Made by a program: the position numbers and the translations under genes. DNA of 64,000 bases from Gammaproteobacteria bacterium (lineage in GTDB: Bacteria > Pseudomonadota > Gammaproteobacteria > GCA-001735895): the NCBI GenBank assembly GCA_029862005.1, contig JAOTYD010000012.1, positions 1 to 64,000 on the forward strand. Reading direction: 5' to 3'. This document shows, piece by piece, positions 37,241-46,684 of the stretch (the first letter of the stretch is position 1; each line of letters begins with the position of its first letter). The notes under the pieces are model-generated. The model was not told the DNA's origin. It did not search any database and was given only the letters and a program-made list of their open reading frames with translations.

Positions 37241-38461
37241 CTAGCCGGCTGGAGTGTCTTCGATCAGGTGGCCGTAGTAGCGGTAGAACAGGCGCAGCCA
37301 AAAGGGAGTGAACAACGTGGTGTAAGCGATGACAATGACCACGGTGGTGTAGATTTCTGTGTTGAACAGGCCCGTGTGGCGGCCAATTTCGGCAAATACG
37401 AGACCGACCTCACCACGCGGAACCATCGACATGCCGATGATGACGCGGCGTGGCAACTTTTCGCGAATCAGCAGCCCGGCGCAGATCTTGCTCAGGATCG
37501 CCACGCAGGCAAGCGAAATCGAAAATATCCAGAAAAACAGGGAAGTCCAGTCCAGCGTGCTTAAATCCAGCGAAAGCCCGACAGCGGCGAAGAATATCGG
37601 TGTGAATAGCTGTATCACCGGTTGCATCTGCTTGTTAACGCGTTGTGAAAATTTGGGATCGGCCTTGAGGGCAACGCCAAACGGCAGAAAAAACCGTCGC
37701 GACAGTGCAAGTCCGGTAGCAAATCCGCCCAGTAGTTCAGGAATACCGATCGCGTGCGATAACCAGGCCAGGAAAAGCACGAGGGATACGACCGTCGTCG
37801 GCACCATACCCGGAGTCTCGCTAACCTTTTCCCAGCGCCGAATGATGTAACTGATCGATTTTGCCATTGCAGGTGCGATCAGAAAGAAGACAACCATGAA
37901 TAGCAGGACTTTAAATGTGCTCACCATATCGACCGATCCGCTGGTGATAAAATTGAACAGGATCGCCAGCAGCAATACACCCATGATATCGTCAAGCACC
38001 GCGGCGCCGAGAATGATGCGCCCCTCCTTGCTCTGTCCGCGGCCCAGGTCCGACAGGGTTCGCATCGTGATGCCGATACTGGTTGCGGTCATGGTACCCG
38101 CGATCAGTAACGACACCATTTGGTCCAGCTCAAACCAGTAATGGCTGAGGGCAAAACAGGTAATGAAAGGCAACACGAACCCGGTGATCGCAACGACAAC
38201 GGACTTGGCACCGGAGCTGACGAGTTTACCGATATCGGTTTCGAGTCCGATCTGGAACAGCAGCAGGATGATTCCGATTTCCGCCAGCACCCAGATCAGG
38301 CCCTCGGCTTCGATCAAACCGAGCATCGATGGCCCAAGAATAATTCCGGCCACGATCTCCCCGATTACGGAAGGAACTCCAAAGCGTGCAGCGACCTCGC
38401 CCATGACACGCGCAGCGATCAGGATCGTTGCTACATGTAATATGGCCGTCGAAGTATCCAT
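37241..38461 (-). CDS. Cation:proton antiporter, CPA2 (Kef/Nap-like)
   Basis: 406 residues, about 12 membrane segments. Core blocks: FGVPSVIGEIVAGIILGPSMLG, a membrane segment with LDDIMGVLLLAI (the ion-binding Asp-Asp), GGFATGLALSR, FFAAVGLSLDLS and PRGEVGLVFAEIG. No C-terminal RCK/TrkA domain is attached, unlike KefB/KefC. K+/H+ or Na+/H+ exchange. The metallophosphatase gene precedes it by 3 bases. Confidence 0.88.
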   Translation of the reverse strand: MDTSTAILHVATILIAARVMGEVAARFGVPSVIGEIVAGIILGPSMLGLIEAEGLIWVLAEIGIILLLFQIGLETDIGKLVSSGAKSVVVAITGFVLPFITCFALSHYWFELDQMVSLLIAGTMTATSIGITMRTLSDLGRGQSKEGRIILGAAVLDDIMGVLLLAILFNFITSGSVDMVSTFKVLLFMVVFFLIAPAMAKSISYIIRRWEKVSETPGMVPTTVVSLVLFLAWLSHAIGIPELLGGFATGLALSRRFFLPFGVALKADPKFSQRVNKQMQPVIQLFTPIFFAAVGLSLDLSTLDWTSLFFWIFSISLACVAILSKICAGLLIREKLPRRVIIGMSMVPRGEVGLVFAEIGRHTGLFNTEIYTTVVIVIAYTTLFTPFWLRLFYRYYGHLIEDTPAG

Positions 38462-38464
38462 TTT

Positions 38465-39085
38465 TTATTTAAACAACATTCCGAAGTTCCAGCATTTGAC
38501 GATGGCCTCGTTTCCCAGTGCGAAAGTTTCCACGCTCATATCGGGTAACGATAGAATCATGCAGCTATGGTTGAAAACCGAGCTCCCCGGATTAACGACC
38601 AGCACCTTGCCGATCTGCTCGGCATAGACCTGGTGGGTATGGCCGACGATCAGCACATCATAGTCAAATCCGGACAGGGCCAGCGCCCACTCGTTTATTC
38701 TCTCCTCGATAATCTCGCCATGCTGATCGAGCAGTTTTATTCCGCCATGCTGTTCGCAGGGGGGATTGGCGTGGACTGCGTACAGGTGCTTCTGCTCAAT
38801 TTCCAGGGCCAGGAAAAGCGGCAGATTCTGCAGGTAGTCTCGAATCGAATGATCATCCTCCAGGATTGGCTTTTCGAGGTATTCCTGATCGTGGTTGCCG
38901 GCGACGGCCTTGCAGTTGGACGCAATCAGTAACTCGATAGTCGGCAACAGGGTATCGTAATAACCGGCAATATCCCCGGTGCAGATAATTTCATCGACCT
39001 GTTCTCTGCGGAAAATTTCCAGCGCCTGCCGAAGCGGCTCCGGGCTGGAATGAACGTCACTTACGAGCCCTATTCTGGTAGTCAT
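38465..39085 (-). CDS. Metallophosphatase (YfcE/MJ0936-like)
   Basis: 206 residues of the calcineurin-like phosphoesterase fold. Metal motifs: SDVHSS near residue 9, GDIAGYYD, AGNHDQEY, AVHANPP, and VGHTHQ. These make a dinuclear metal site. It is likely a phosphodiesterase for small substrates. The antiporter gene starts 3 bases after it, implying a shared role, perhaps in signalling through a nucleotide, but that is inference. No ion-channel or cyclic nucleotide link is shown. Confidence 0.87.
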   Translation of the reverse strand: MTTRIGLVSDVHSSPEPLRQALEIFRREQVDEIICTGDIAGYYDTLLPTIELLIASNCKAVAGNHDQEYLEKPILEDDHSIRDYLQNLPLFLALEIEQKHLYAVHANPPCEQHGGIKLLDQHGEIIEERINEWALALSGFDYDVLIVGHTHQVYAEQIGKVLVVNPGSSVFNHSCMILSLPDMSVETFALGNEAIVKCWNFGMLFK

Positions 39086-39127
39086 TCGATTAATATCAGG
39101 GTGGCCACCTTTAGCCGTCAGGATTTG

Positions 39128-39727
39128 TTACTGCACAGAACGCTGATTTGCCCTGAGTTCCCGTTTCAGTGCATGGATCTCGGCCTGGGGTTTCCAGGCG
39201 TAACCGATATCTGCCAGCGTTGGTGCCCAGTACAACTGACCGGAATGACGCCAGGAATCGAGCACCAGCCCCCGGTATATCGATTCTCCCCGGGCGCTGA
39301 CAATAACAGTGCTATGCTCCAGCCGAAAGGCGGTTTCGTAGTTTGCGATAGCCCAATGCAGGTCGAGGCTGTAGAAACGCTCCTGTTTCAGGCGGGTGAG
39401 TAAATCGGTTGTCCAGTCGATGCAAAGTCCGCGTTGTTTTATTCCCAGGTTCACGAGAAAATTATGCATTACTGGCGATGTCGAGATTTCATATTGCCGT
39501 GCCAACTCGTGGCTGTACTCGATCGATATCAGCGCTGCACGCTGTGCCTCGCTCGGATCGATCGAATCACCCAGGTTCAATATCGCGTTACTTAAATCCT
39601 GGATGCGTTGCGTTTCAACCATCGGTGGCAGCTCGACCGGCGGTCGCGAGCTCGCACAGCCCTGAACCAGGATTAATGCAAGGGCCAGGATGCAAATCGT
39701 TAATTTTGACTGAAGGTCAACTGCCAT
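39128..39727 (-). CDS. Putative lipoprotein, unknown function
   Basis: 199 residues. Signal peptide with lipobox LVQGC, lipidated Cys at residue 24. A Pro-rich linker (RPPVELPPMVETQRI) follows, then helical sequence with SNAILNLGDSIDPSEAQRAALISIEYSHELARQYEI and WAIANYETAFRLEHSTVIVSAR, which has a DUF-type look but no name I can give. Lies 42 bases before the metallophosphatase gene, so it probably leads that operon. Confidence 0.65.
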   Translation of the reverse strand: MAVDLQSKLTICILALALILVQGCASSRPPVELPPMVETQRIQDLSNAILNLGDSIDPSEAQRAALISIEYSHELARQYEISTSPVMHNFLVNLGIKQRGLCIDWTTDLLTRLKQERFYSLDLHWAIANYETAFRLEHSTVIVSARGESIYRGLVLDSWRHSGQLYWAPTLADIGYAWKPQAEIHALKRELRANQRSVQ

Positions 39728-39846
39728 AAAAATAGTTTAGTGTATCGACAGGGCAAAGGTATCCCAATAAACATTAATTTGTCGAGCGATTGCGAGAATA
39801 TCTCTGGTACACTTTGGCCACATTCTTGTAGCGCACCGATACAATC

Positions 39847-40782
39847 ATGAGCAGCCTGAACGAGCGTCTGGATAAAAAAGAAATTCTGCTACTCGACGGA
39901 GGAGTCAGTACTGAAATTCGCAGGCGCGGCGTCGCACTTGATGCAAATGTCTGGAGTGGGCTGACCACGAAAACCAATCCTGATGAAGTGTGCCAGGTAC
40001 ACGAGGATTATATCCGGGCAGGTGCGCAGATTATTACGGCAAACACCTATTCCACGGCTCGGCATGTGCTCGAAAGTATCAATCTGGGTCACGAATCGAA
40101 ACTGTTGAATTTCAAGTCGGTGCAATTGGCCCAGCAGGCACGCGAAAACGCGGCCCAGGGGGATGTCTATGTTGCGGGTTCGATGTCGAGTATGCCGCCG
40201 CTGACAAGTCATCGGGAGGTAGCGATTGACGGCCAGGTCGAATCCAGCTACCAGGAGCTTGCCGAAGTACTGGCTGAAGCCGGTGTCGATCTCATCATTG
40301 CCGAAATGATGCGTGATATCGAAAACGCGGGCATCGTCATCAAGGCCGCAGTCGCAACCGGGTTACCGGTATTTATCGGCTTTAGTGCGATGATGGCCGA
40401 TAACGGTGTCGATGTGCGCAGCCTGCGCTGGAAGAACATCGACGATACCACCTCGGCGCACGATTTCGGCGACATGATCGAGGCACTGAAACCACTGGGT
40501 GGCCAGGTGGCAGGGATCATGCACACCCGGGTCGAGGATATCGTGCCTGCACTTGAGGTCCTGAAGCAGCACTGGTCGGGTCCCCTGATGGCCTATGCCG
40601 AGACCGGTAAACTGATTTTGCCCGATTGGCGCTATGAAGCATCCAGCACACCAGAGGATTATGCGCATGAAATCGAAGGCTGGATTCAGAATTACGGCGT
40701 TCAGGTGGTAGGCGGGTGTTGCGGTACCGGTCCGGAACACATTCGAGCACTGCGACGATTACTGGATAGGCTTGCCGACTAA
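39847..40782 (+). CDS. Homocysteine S-methyltransferase family protein with altered zinc site
   Basis: 311 residues. LLDGGVSTEIRRRGV, GAQIITANTYS, and VGGCCGTGPEHIRAL are the family signatures. The zinc ligands of the family are three Cys: two in the GGCC pair (291-292 here) and one in a GxNC motif. In this protein the third ligand site reads GIMHT (His226), and YPNSG is replaced by YAETG. It may use His as a ligand or not bind homocysteine. Single gene, followed by the nqr operon. Confidence 0.8.
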   Translation: MSSLNERLDKKEILLLDGGVSTEIRRRGVALDANVWSGLTTKTNPDEVCQVHEDYIRAGAQIITANTYSTARHVLESINLGHESKLLNFKSVQLAQQARENAAQGDVYVAGSMSSMPPLTSHREVAIDGQVESSYQELAEVLAEAGVDLIIAEMMRDIENAGIVIKAAVATGLPVFIGFSAMMADNGVDVRSLRWKNIDDTTSAHDFGDMIEALKPLGGQVAGIMHTRVEDIVPALEVLKQHWSGPLMAYAETGKLILPDWRYEASSTPEDYAHEIEGWIQNYGVQVVGGCCGTGPEHIRALRRLLDRLAD

Positions 40783-40907
40783 TCCTGGCAGCATTCAATC
40801 CGTTTAGAAGCACCAAGCGGCTGTCTGCCTGATTCCTCACTGATTCCTTTCACGTCCGGCGCGGTCGTCATCGGGGTGGGTGCCAAGTAATAAAACCCTT
40901 TCGCTAG

Positions 40908-40921
40908 CTGATCTAGGTCAG
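40908..40921 (+). promoter_or_regulatory. FNR/CRP-like palindrome upstream of nqrA
   Basis: CTGAT-CTAG-GTCAG is nearly self-complementary. It has the 5-4-5 layout of FNR boxes (TTGAT-N4-ATCAA), matching 7 of 10 positions. It lies ~60 bases before the nqrA start. This is a weak candidate only. Confidence 0.3.
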
Positions 40922-40981
40922 TAAAAACCATTGCCTGATGGCTAGAATTTGCTCCCATATAGTCGCGCCAAAGGGAGTTCT

Positions 40982-42184
40982 GTGTCGGTGTTATCCGGGC
41001 TTGAGACCAAGTATGTAACGCGTGCCGCTTTACTCGGCTCTGATTACCGTGGTGTCAATTTCGAAATGCTGTGCGAGGTAGGTGACGAGGTGAAAGTCGG
41101 CGCCGCAGTGATGCGCGACGTGCGACGGCCCCAGATAAAGTTTACTGCGCCGCTATCCGGCAGAGTCGCCAGCATCGAGCGGGGCAAGCGCCGCAAGTTG
41201 ATTAGCCTGCAAATCGACGTGGACGATTCCATGGCTGTCGCGAGCCAGCAACCTCCTGCCGGCAATGACGGCGTATCGCTTCGCAATTTCATGCTTGAAT
41301 CAGGTGCCTGGAGTATGCTGCGCACGCGCCCATTCGGTAATATTCCTGATCCTGACGCCGAACCCGCCGCAGTTTTTGTAACCGCACTTGACGCTGAGCC
41401 CCTCGCACCGGAACCGCGCTCAATTATCGAAACCTATCAGCAAGAGTTTAATAGTGCGGTAAATGTGCTTGCAGACTTAAGCGATGCACCGCTATACGTT
41501 TGCCATGCACCGAATCACGTGCTCGGCTTCGAAAACTCGAGCAAGATTCGGAGCGTCAGTTTTGCGGGAGGATACGCTGCGGGCTTACCCGGTGTACATA
41601 TAAACGCGCTCTGCCCGATTGGATTTGGTGGTGGCGAAGTCTGGCATATCGGTTACCAGGATGTCATTTCGCTCGGGCACTTGCTACTTCACGGCGAGCC
41701 CTGGTTGCAGCGAGTCATATCCCTCGGTGGCAACGCGGTCAGAAATCCACGTGACCTGGCAGTTTATCCAGGCTCGAAGATCAGTGAATTACTGGTAAAC
41801 GAAATCAGTGAAGTCGCGCCACGAACTCTCATGGGGTCAACGATTTACGGGCGCGAATCGGCTCCAGGCTCCGCTTTTCTCAGTGCACGACAACGACAGA
41901 TTACCGTGTTCGACTCGACAACCGGCGAGGCGGCGGGCACCAAAGCATCGAGCCCCGGTGCATTGATTCCGAACGAGACGCTGGAAAGTTTAATACTGCC
42001 CGGTATTTACCCCGTGCCGCTGATGCGTGCATTACAGTTGGGGGATGCCGAGCGAGCGCGGGAACTCGGTGCACTGGAACTGGTGGAAGAAGACGTGATG
42101 CCACTCAGTCGTGCCTGCGTCTCCAGCAGCGACTATGCGATGTTGTTGCGCGATGTGCTCGACCAACTCGAGAGTGTCCGTTGA
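40982..42184 (+). CDS. nqrA: Na+-translocating NADH:quinone reductase subunit A (divergent)
   Basis: 400 residues from GTG at 40982 (AAGGGAG at 5 bases); an upstream TTG (40949) adds 11 residues. Matches NqrA at EVGDEVKVG, IKFTAPLSGRV, GLPGVHINAL, VWHIGYQDVI, LGGNAVRNP and GYAAG. Divergent from Vibrio: the N-terminus lacks about 18 residues, with an in-frame stop immediately upstream of the TTG, and the C-terminal TFVCP region reads SRACVSSSD. Soluble subunit at the quinone site. Confidence 0.9.
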   Translation: MSVLSGLETKYVTRAALLGSDYRGVNFEMLCEVGDEVKVGAAVMRDVRRPQIKFTAPLSGRVASIERGKRRKLISLQIDVDDSMAVASQQPPAGNDGVSLRNFMLESGAWSMLRTRPFGNIPDPDAEPAAVFVTALDAEPLAPEPRSIIETYQQEFNSAVNVLADLSDAPLYVCHAPNHVLGFENSSKIRSVSFAGGYAAGLPGVHINALCPIGFGGGEVWHIGYQDVISLGHLLLHGEPWLQRVISLGGNAVRNPRDLAVYPGSKISELLVNEISEVAPRTLMGSTIYGRESAPGSAFLSARQRQITVFDSTTGEAAGTKASSPGALIPNETLESLILPGIYPVPLMRALQLGDAERARELGALELVEEDVMPLSRACVSSSDYAMLLRDVLDQLESVR

Positions 42185-43266
42185 TGGAAATATTGTTCTC
42201 GAATTCAGGAAACGGACGCAAGCGTATGCTCCAGCTGCAGCTGCTGGCACTGCTCCCGGTCGTCATTGCGGCCCTGGTAAATACCGGCTATCAGTACCTG
42301 GCGGCAATTGCGCGGAATCCCGCACTTGTCACCGATGACTTTCGCAGTCAGATTGCGCTTGGCCTCGGTGCCAACCACGAACGCCTCGGTTTGTACGATA
42401 TGTTTGCGGCCGGTTTCGCACACTTCGTACCAGTCTTGCTGGTGGCTTTACTGGTGGGTGGTTTCTGGGAGCGAATTATCACCGAGCGGCGGCAAGCTTC
42501 GATCGAACCGGGATTCGTTCTGGTCGCCCTTTTGTTCACTTTGCTAATGCCAGGTGCTGCCGCCTGGGTTCACGTTGTATTCGGTATGTCATTTGCGATG
42601 CTGCTGGGCAGGGGGATTTTCGGAGGTGAAGGCAAAACCTTTCTGAGCCCGGCCCTGCTTGGCGTCGCTATCGTACAGGTCAGTTTTCCGGGTGTCGCGG
42701 ATCAGCATCCGTTATGGAGCGGATTGGCCGGGTACGCGGGAAGTGATGCGATCGCGCTGTTTCACCGCGGTGGTGATGCGGCATTGAGCGCTGCCGATAT
42801 CAATTTATGGACTGCATTTATTGGCAGGACTCCGGGGACCATGGGAACCACTTCGGTCCTCGCGGTCGCTCTCGGTGCTGTGCTGTTGCTGATAGAGCGC
42901 CTGATCTCGTGGCGCCTGCTTGCCGCGCAGATTATCGGATTGTTCGTGTTTGCTACGATATTCAATATCCTCGGAGCAGATACCGGCGCCAGCGCAATGC
43001 CGGCCTACTGGCACTTGCTGCTCGGAAGCTTTGCCTTTGGTGCGGTTTTTATTGCCTGTGATCCGGTCGCATCGGCCTGTACCAATCCCGGCAGGTGGAT
43101 CCAGGGATTTCTGATCGCTGCGCTGGTGGTGCTGATTCGAGTGGCTAACACCACGCACCCCGATGCCGTTATCCCGGCCCTGCTGCTTGCGTCGATCGTC
43201 GCACCACTGATCGATCACGCCGTATTAGCCTGGAATATTCGTGGCAGGGCACGCCGCCATGTCTGA
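42184..43266 (+). CDS. nqrB: Na+-NQR subunit B
   Basis: 360 residues; ATG at 42184 shares a base with the nqrA stop (TGATG). Membrane subunit with about 10 segments. GTMGTTSVLAVALG carries the Thr that takes the covalent FMN, and GDPVASACTNPGRW-like FIACDPVASACTNPGRW is the family loop. Shorter than Vibrio NqrB (415), lacking N-terminal residues before ANTGYQYLAAI-type start. Part of the sodium-pumping pathway. Confidence 0.92.
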   Translation: MEILFSNSGNGRKRMLQLQLLALLPVVIAALVNTGYQYLAAIARNPALVTDDFRSQIALGLGANHERLGLYDMFAAGFAHFVPVLLVALLVGGFWERIITERRQASIEPGFVLVALLFTLLMPGAAAWVHVVFGMSFAMLLGRGIFGGEGKTFLSPALLGVAIVQVSFPGVADQHPLWSGLAGYAGSDAIALFHRGGDAALSAADINLWTAFIGRTPGTMGTTSVLAVALGAVLLLIERLISWRLLAAQIIGLFVFATIFNILGADTGASAMPAYWHLLLGSFAFGAVFIACDPVASACTNPGRWIQGFLIAALVVLIRVANTTHPDAVIPALLLASIVAPLIDHAVLAWNIRGRARRHV

Positions 43267-44041
43267 AGTTGCGCTAAAAGACAGCACTACCCGGGCGCTC
43301 GCCATGGCAATCACGGTCGCGTTTATCTGCGGTCTGCTGGTTTCCGTGGTCGCGGTCAGTCTGCGACCGATTTACAAGGCAAACATCGAGGCCGAACGCA
43401 TCGCCCAGCTCGAACTGGTGCTGGGCGCACTGTCGGATATTGGACGTGTACTGACGATCGATAACCTCGAGGCCCGTATCGTCGACCTTGAGAGTGGCGA
43501 GTTCGACGATAGCATTGACGTTGCCACCTTTGACGCCGAGAGAGCGGCCGCGAAGCCTGCTACCAGTGCGACGATTCCCGCTGATCTCGATCTTGCCGGT
43601 CTCAAGCGACGCGCGCTGCACGCACCCGTTTACCTGGTGCGGGACGCCAGTGAACAGATAGACCTGGTTATTCTGCCGGTGTCAGGACGTGGCTACCAGT
43701 CGACATTGCGCGCCTGGCTAGTGCTCGATGGCGACACGCAAACCGTGCGCGCGCTCAAGTTTTACCAGCATGGAGAAACGCCGGGCGTGGGGGCCCGTAT
43801 AGAGGAGCCGGAATGGGAGGCGCAGTGGCGTGATTTACGTGCTTTCGACGATGCCGGTGTACTGCGCATCGGGGTCCGGTCCCAGGCGGGTGGTGCCTAC
43901 AGTGACGACGCCGAATACCAGGTCGATGGTATTTCGGGCGCGACACGAACCACCCAGGGTGTCGACGGCATGCTACGTTTCTGGCTCGGCGAGTTTGGAT
44001 TTGCGACCTTTTTACAGCGTATTCGCGAGGAACGACTCTGA
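43259..44041 (+). CDS. nqrC: Na+-NQR subunit C
   Basis: 260 residues from the ATG at 43259, overlapping nqrB by 8 bases. One N-terminal transmembrane helix ([21 protein letters not shown]), a periplasmic domain with [15 protein letters not shown] and [27 protein letters not shown] contains the SGATxT flavinylation motif for covalent FMN. Ends TGATG into nqrD. Confidence 0.93.
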   Translation: MSEVALKDSTTRALAMAITVAFICGLLVSVVAVSLRPIYKANIEAERIAQLELVLGALSDIGRVLTIDNLEARIVDLESGEFDDSIDVATFDAERAAAKPATSATIPADLDLAGLKRRALHAPVYLVRDASEQIDLVILPVSGRGYQSTLRAWLVLDGDTQTVRALKFYQHGETPGVGARIEEPEWEAQWRDLRAFDDAGVLRIGVRSQAGGAYSDDAEYQVDGISGATRTTQGVDGMLRFWLGEFGFATFLQRIREERL

Positions 44042-44700
44042 TGCAGGATAACAACTGGAGAATCCTGACGCGTCCACTGATTGATGACAATCCGTTAACC
44101 CTGCAGATTCTCGGAATCTGCTCGGCACTGGCGGTAACAACCTCGCTCGATACCGCGTTGCTGATGAGCCTGGTGGTGGTTTGCGTGCTCGCCCTTGGTA
44201 GTGGCTCGGTGAGCCTGATTCGCGGTCATATACCGCATTCTGTGAGAATTATCGTACAAATCACGATCATCGCGACTCTCGTTATCGTGGTCGACCAGGT
44301 ACTTCAGGCCTACGCTTTTGAACTGAGTAAACGCTTGTCCGTGTTTGTTGGTTTGATCATTACCAACTGTATCGTTCTCGGTCGAGCCGAGAGTTTCGCG
44401 ATGCACAATGGCTTCGTCGCCAGCACGCTTGACGGAATCGGTAACGGGCTGGGTTATTCACTGATCCTGGTGATCGTCGGCGCCATCCGCGAGTTCTTTG
44501 GCAAGGGTAGCCTGCTGAATATCCAGATTCTGATCCCGACCAGCCAGGGGGGTGCGTTCGAACCACTGCACCTGATGCTGTTGCCGCCGAGTGCATTTTT
44601 CATCATCGGCGGCATTATCTGGTTCATTCGCCGCAAGCGGCCGCAGCAAGTAGAGAAACCCGAGTTTACACTGCGCGCACGAGAACAGGAGTCGAAATGA
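44041..44700 (+). CDS. nqrD: Na+-NQR subunit D
   Basis: 219 residues, six membrane helices. [40 protein letters not shown] and [26 protein letters not shown] are diagnostic. The Cys in [10 protein letters not shown] and in TNCIVLGR bind an intramembrane iron centre with NqrE. Overlaps nqrC by 1 base and nqrE by 4. Confidence 0.95.
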   Translation: MQDNNWRILTRPLIDDNPLTLQILGICSALAVTTSLDTALLMSLVVVCVLALGSGSVSLIRGHIPHSVRIIVQITIIATLVIVVDQVLQAYAFELSKRLSVFVGLIITNCIVLGRAESFAMHNGFVASTLDGIGNGLGYSLILVIVGAIREFFGKGSLLNIQILIPTSQGGAFEPLHLMLLPPSAFFIIGGIIWFIRRKRPQQVEKPEFTLRAREQESK

Positions 44701-45302
44701 ACGCCTTTTTCGAACTGTTTCTGCGATCGGTTTTTCTCGACAACCTGGCACTGTCATTTTTCCTCGGCATGTGCACCTTTCTGGCAGTCTCCAAACGCGT
44801 CGATACCGCTTTTGGCGTGGGGCTGGCAATGATGGTCGTGCAAACTGTAACAGTACCGGTCAACAACCTGATTTATAACTTTCTGCTGGCGCCCGGGGCA
44901 CTGGACTGGGCCGGGCTCGGCGATGTCGATCTTTCGTTTTTACGCCTGATTGCGTTTATCGGTGTTATCGCGGCGATGGTGCAGGTACTTGAAATGACGC
45001 TCGAGTTTCACGTACCAAAGCTGCACCGGGCGATGGGCATTTTCCTGCCATTGATCACGGTCAATTGCGCGATTCTTGGCGGCAGTCTGTTCATGGTCGA
45101 GCGCAGCTACGGGTTTGCCGAAAGCGTGGTCTTCGGCTTCGGGACGGGGTTGGGCTGGGCGCTTGCGATCGTGATATTTGCCGCGATTCGAGAGCGGCTC
45201 AAATATGCCGATATCCCCGAAGGCCTGCAGGGACTCGGGATAAATTTTATCGTCGCCGGCATCATGTCACTCGGTTTCATGGCGTTTGCAGGGATGGGCT
45301 GA
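44697..45302 (+). CDS. nqrE: Na+-NQR subunit E
   Basis: 201 residues, six membrane helices, homologous to NqrD in inverted topology. [20 protein letters not shown] and [15 protein letters not shown] carry the two Cys that complete the iron site. [23 protein letters not shown] is the standard central block. The gene begins 4 bases inside nqrD and ends TGATG into nqrF. Confidence 0.95.
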   Translation: MNAFFELFLRSVFLDNLALSFFLGMCTFLAVSKRVDTAFGVGLAMMVVQTVTVPVNNLIYNFLLAPGALDWAGLGDVDLSFLRLIAFIGVIAAMVQVLEMTLEFHVPKLHRAMGIFLPLITVNCAILGGSLFMVERSYGFAESVVFGFGTGLGWALAIVIFAAIRERLKYADIPEGLQGLGINFIVAGIMSLGFMAFAGMG

Positions 45303-46522
45303 TGCTGGAAGCGACACTCGGAGTATTATTCTTTACCGGCATCGTCTTACTGTTGACGCTGTTTGTGCTGGCGGCGCGGCGCGTACTGGTACCGCACGGC
45401 GAGTGTCAAATCGAGATCAATGCGCAAAAGAAAGTCAGCGCCCAGATCGGACAACGGTTGCTCGGGGTTTGCCAGCAAGCCGGCATTCACCTGCCCAGCG
45501 CCTGCGCCGGCGCCGGCACCTGTGGATTGTGCAAGGCCCGGGTCGTCAGCGGTGGTGGCGAGGCAGGACCACAGGAACTCGCGCACCTGAGCCAGCGCGA
45601 GGCGCGCAAGGGTACCCGCCTTGCCTGCCAGGTGGCAGTACTGGGTCCGATGTCAATCGAAGTTGACGACGCATATTTTGATGTCAAAACCTGGCACTGC
45701 GAGGTCCTGCAAACGCGCAATGTCAGTACCCTGATCCGGGAGATCGTGATGAAATTGCCCGCAGGCGAACCGATGGAGTTTCGCGCCGGGGGTTTTGTCG
45801 AGCTTACCAGCCCCGCCTACCAGGTCGCCTTCAGCGAATTCGAGATCGAACCCGAGTTTCACGATGTCTGGGATCGGTTTAACCTTTGGAAGCTTACTGC
45901 CGGCAGCGATACCGAGGTAACACGTGCCTACTCGATGGCCAACCATCCTGCTGAAAAGGGACTCATTATCCTCAACATACGCATTGCTTTGCCGCCCCCG
46001 GGGCACCCAGGGATACCACCCGGAGTGGTTTCGAGCTGGCTGTTTTCATTGAAGCCGGGTGACCCGGTATCGATTCGAGGTCCGTATGGGCACTTCGCGG
46101 TTGAACCCTCGGACCGGGAGCTGGTATTCATCGGTGGCGGTGCCGGCATGGCGCCGTTGCGGGCACAGATTCTCGATTTGCTCGAGACCCACGATTCACA
46201 GCGCAAGATAACTTACTGGTACGGTGCGCGTTCTCGCCGGGAGCTGTATTATGAAGACGTGTTCGACAAACTGCAGCATGAACACGACAATTTTGAATGG
46301 CATCCGGCATTGTCCGAAGCGGAGCAAAGCGATGCCTGGGACGGCTTTACCGGTTTCATTCACCAGGTTGCCTATGACAATTACCTGGCGCAACACCCGG
46401 CACCTGAAAGCTGCGAGTATTACCTTTGTGGACCGCCGATGATGGTGCAATCGGTACTTGCGATGCTCGATGAGCTCGGGGTTTCAATGGAGAATATTCA
46501 TTATGATGATTTTGGCAGTTAA
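45302..46522 (+). CDS. nqrF: Na+-NQR subunit F (NADH dehydrogenase subunit)
   Basis: 406 residues from the ATG at 45302. N-terminal membrane helix (GVLFFTGIVLLLTLFVLA), 2Fe-2S ferredoxin motif CAGAGTCGLC with a later Cys in LACQV, then a ferredoxin-reductase module with RAYSMAN (FAD), GGGAGMAPLRAQILD (NADH) and CGPPMMVQSV. It takes electrons from NADH. It is one base after nqrE and 21 bases before nqrM. Confidence 0.96.
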   Translation: MLEATLGVLFFTGIVLLLTLFVLAARRVLVPHGECQIEINAQKKVSAQIGQRLLGVCQQAGIHLPSACAGAGTCGLCKARVVSGGGEAGPQELAHLSQREARKGTRLACQVAVLGPMSIEVDDAYFDVKTWHCEVLQTRNVSTLIREIVMKLPAGEPMEFRAGGFVELTSPAYQVAFSEFEIEPEFHDVWDRFNLWKLTAGSDTEVTRAYSMANHPAEKGLIILNIRIALPPPGHPGIPPGVVSSWLFSLKPGDPVSIRGPYGHFAVEPSDRELVFIGGGAGMAPLRAQILDLLETHDSQRKITYWYGARSRRELYYEDVFDKLQHEHDNFEWHPALSEAEQSDAWDGFTGFIHQVAYDNYLAQHPAPESCEYYLCGPPMMVQSVLAMLDELGVSMENIHYDDFGS

Positions 46523-46543
46523 CCACCAAGGGAGAGTCACGTT

Positions 46544-46684
46544 ATGGCGACTATATTAATAGCGATCCCTCTATTTATACTGGCAGTGGTCGGACTGGGA
46601 ATCGGTCTCTTGCTCAGGCAGAAACCACTTTGTGGTAGTTGCGGTAACTGCAGCGAGTGCGTGATACGCAGGGCCAGATCATGA
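46544..46684 (+). CDS. nqrM: NqrM, Na+-NQR maturation protein (short form)
   Basis: 46 residues, too short for usual gene lists. GGGAGAG lies upstream; ATG at 46544, stop at 46682-46684. A single N-terminal hydrophobic helix (ILIAIPLFILAVVGLGIGLLL) is followed by RQKPLCGSCGNCSEC, four Cys in a CxxCxxCxxC run. NqrM (DUF539) delivers iron to the NqrDE centre, and usually has ~70 residues with four Cys. Position right behind nqrF supports the call. It overlaps the CBS gene by 4 bases (ATGA). Confidence 0.88.
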   Translation: MATILIAIPLFILAVVGLGIGLLLRQKPLCGSCGNCSECVIRRARS

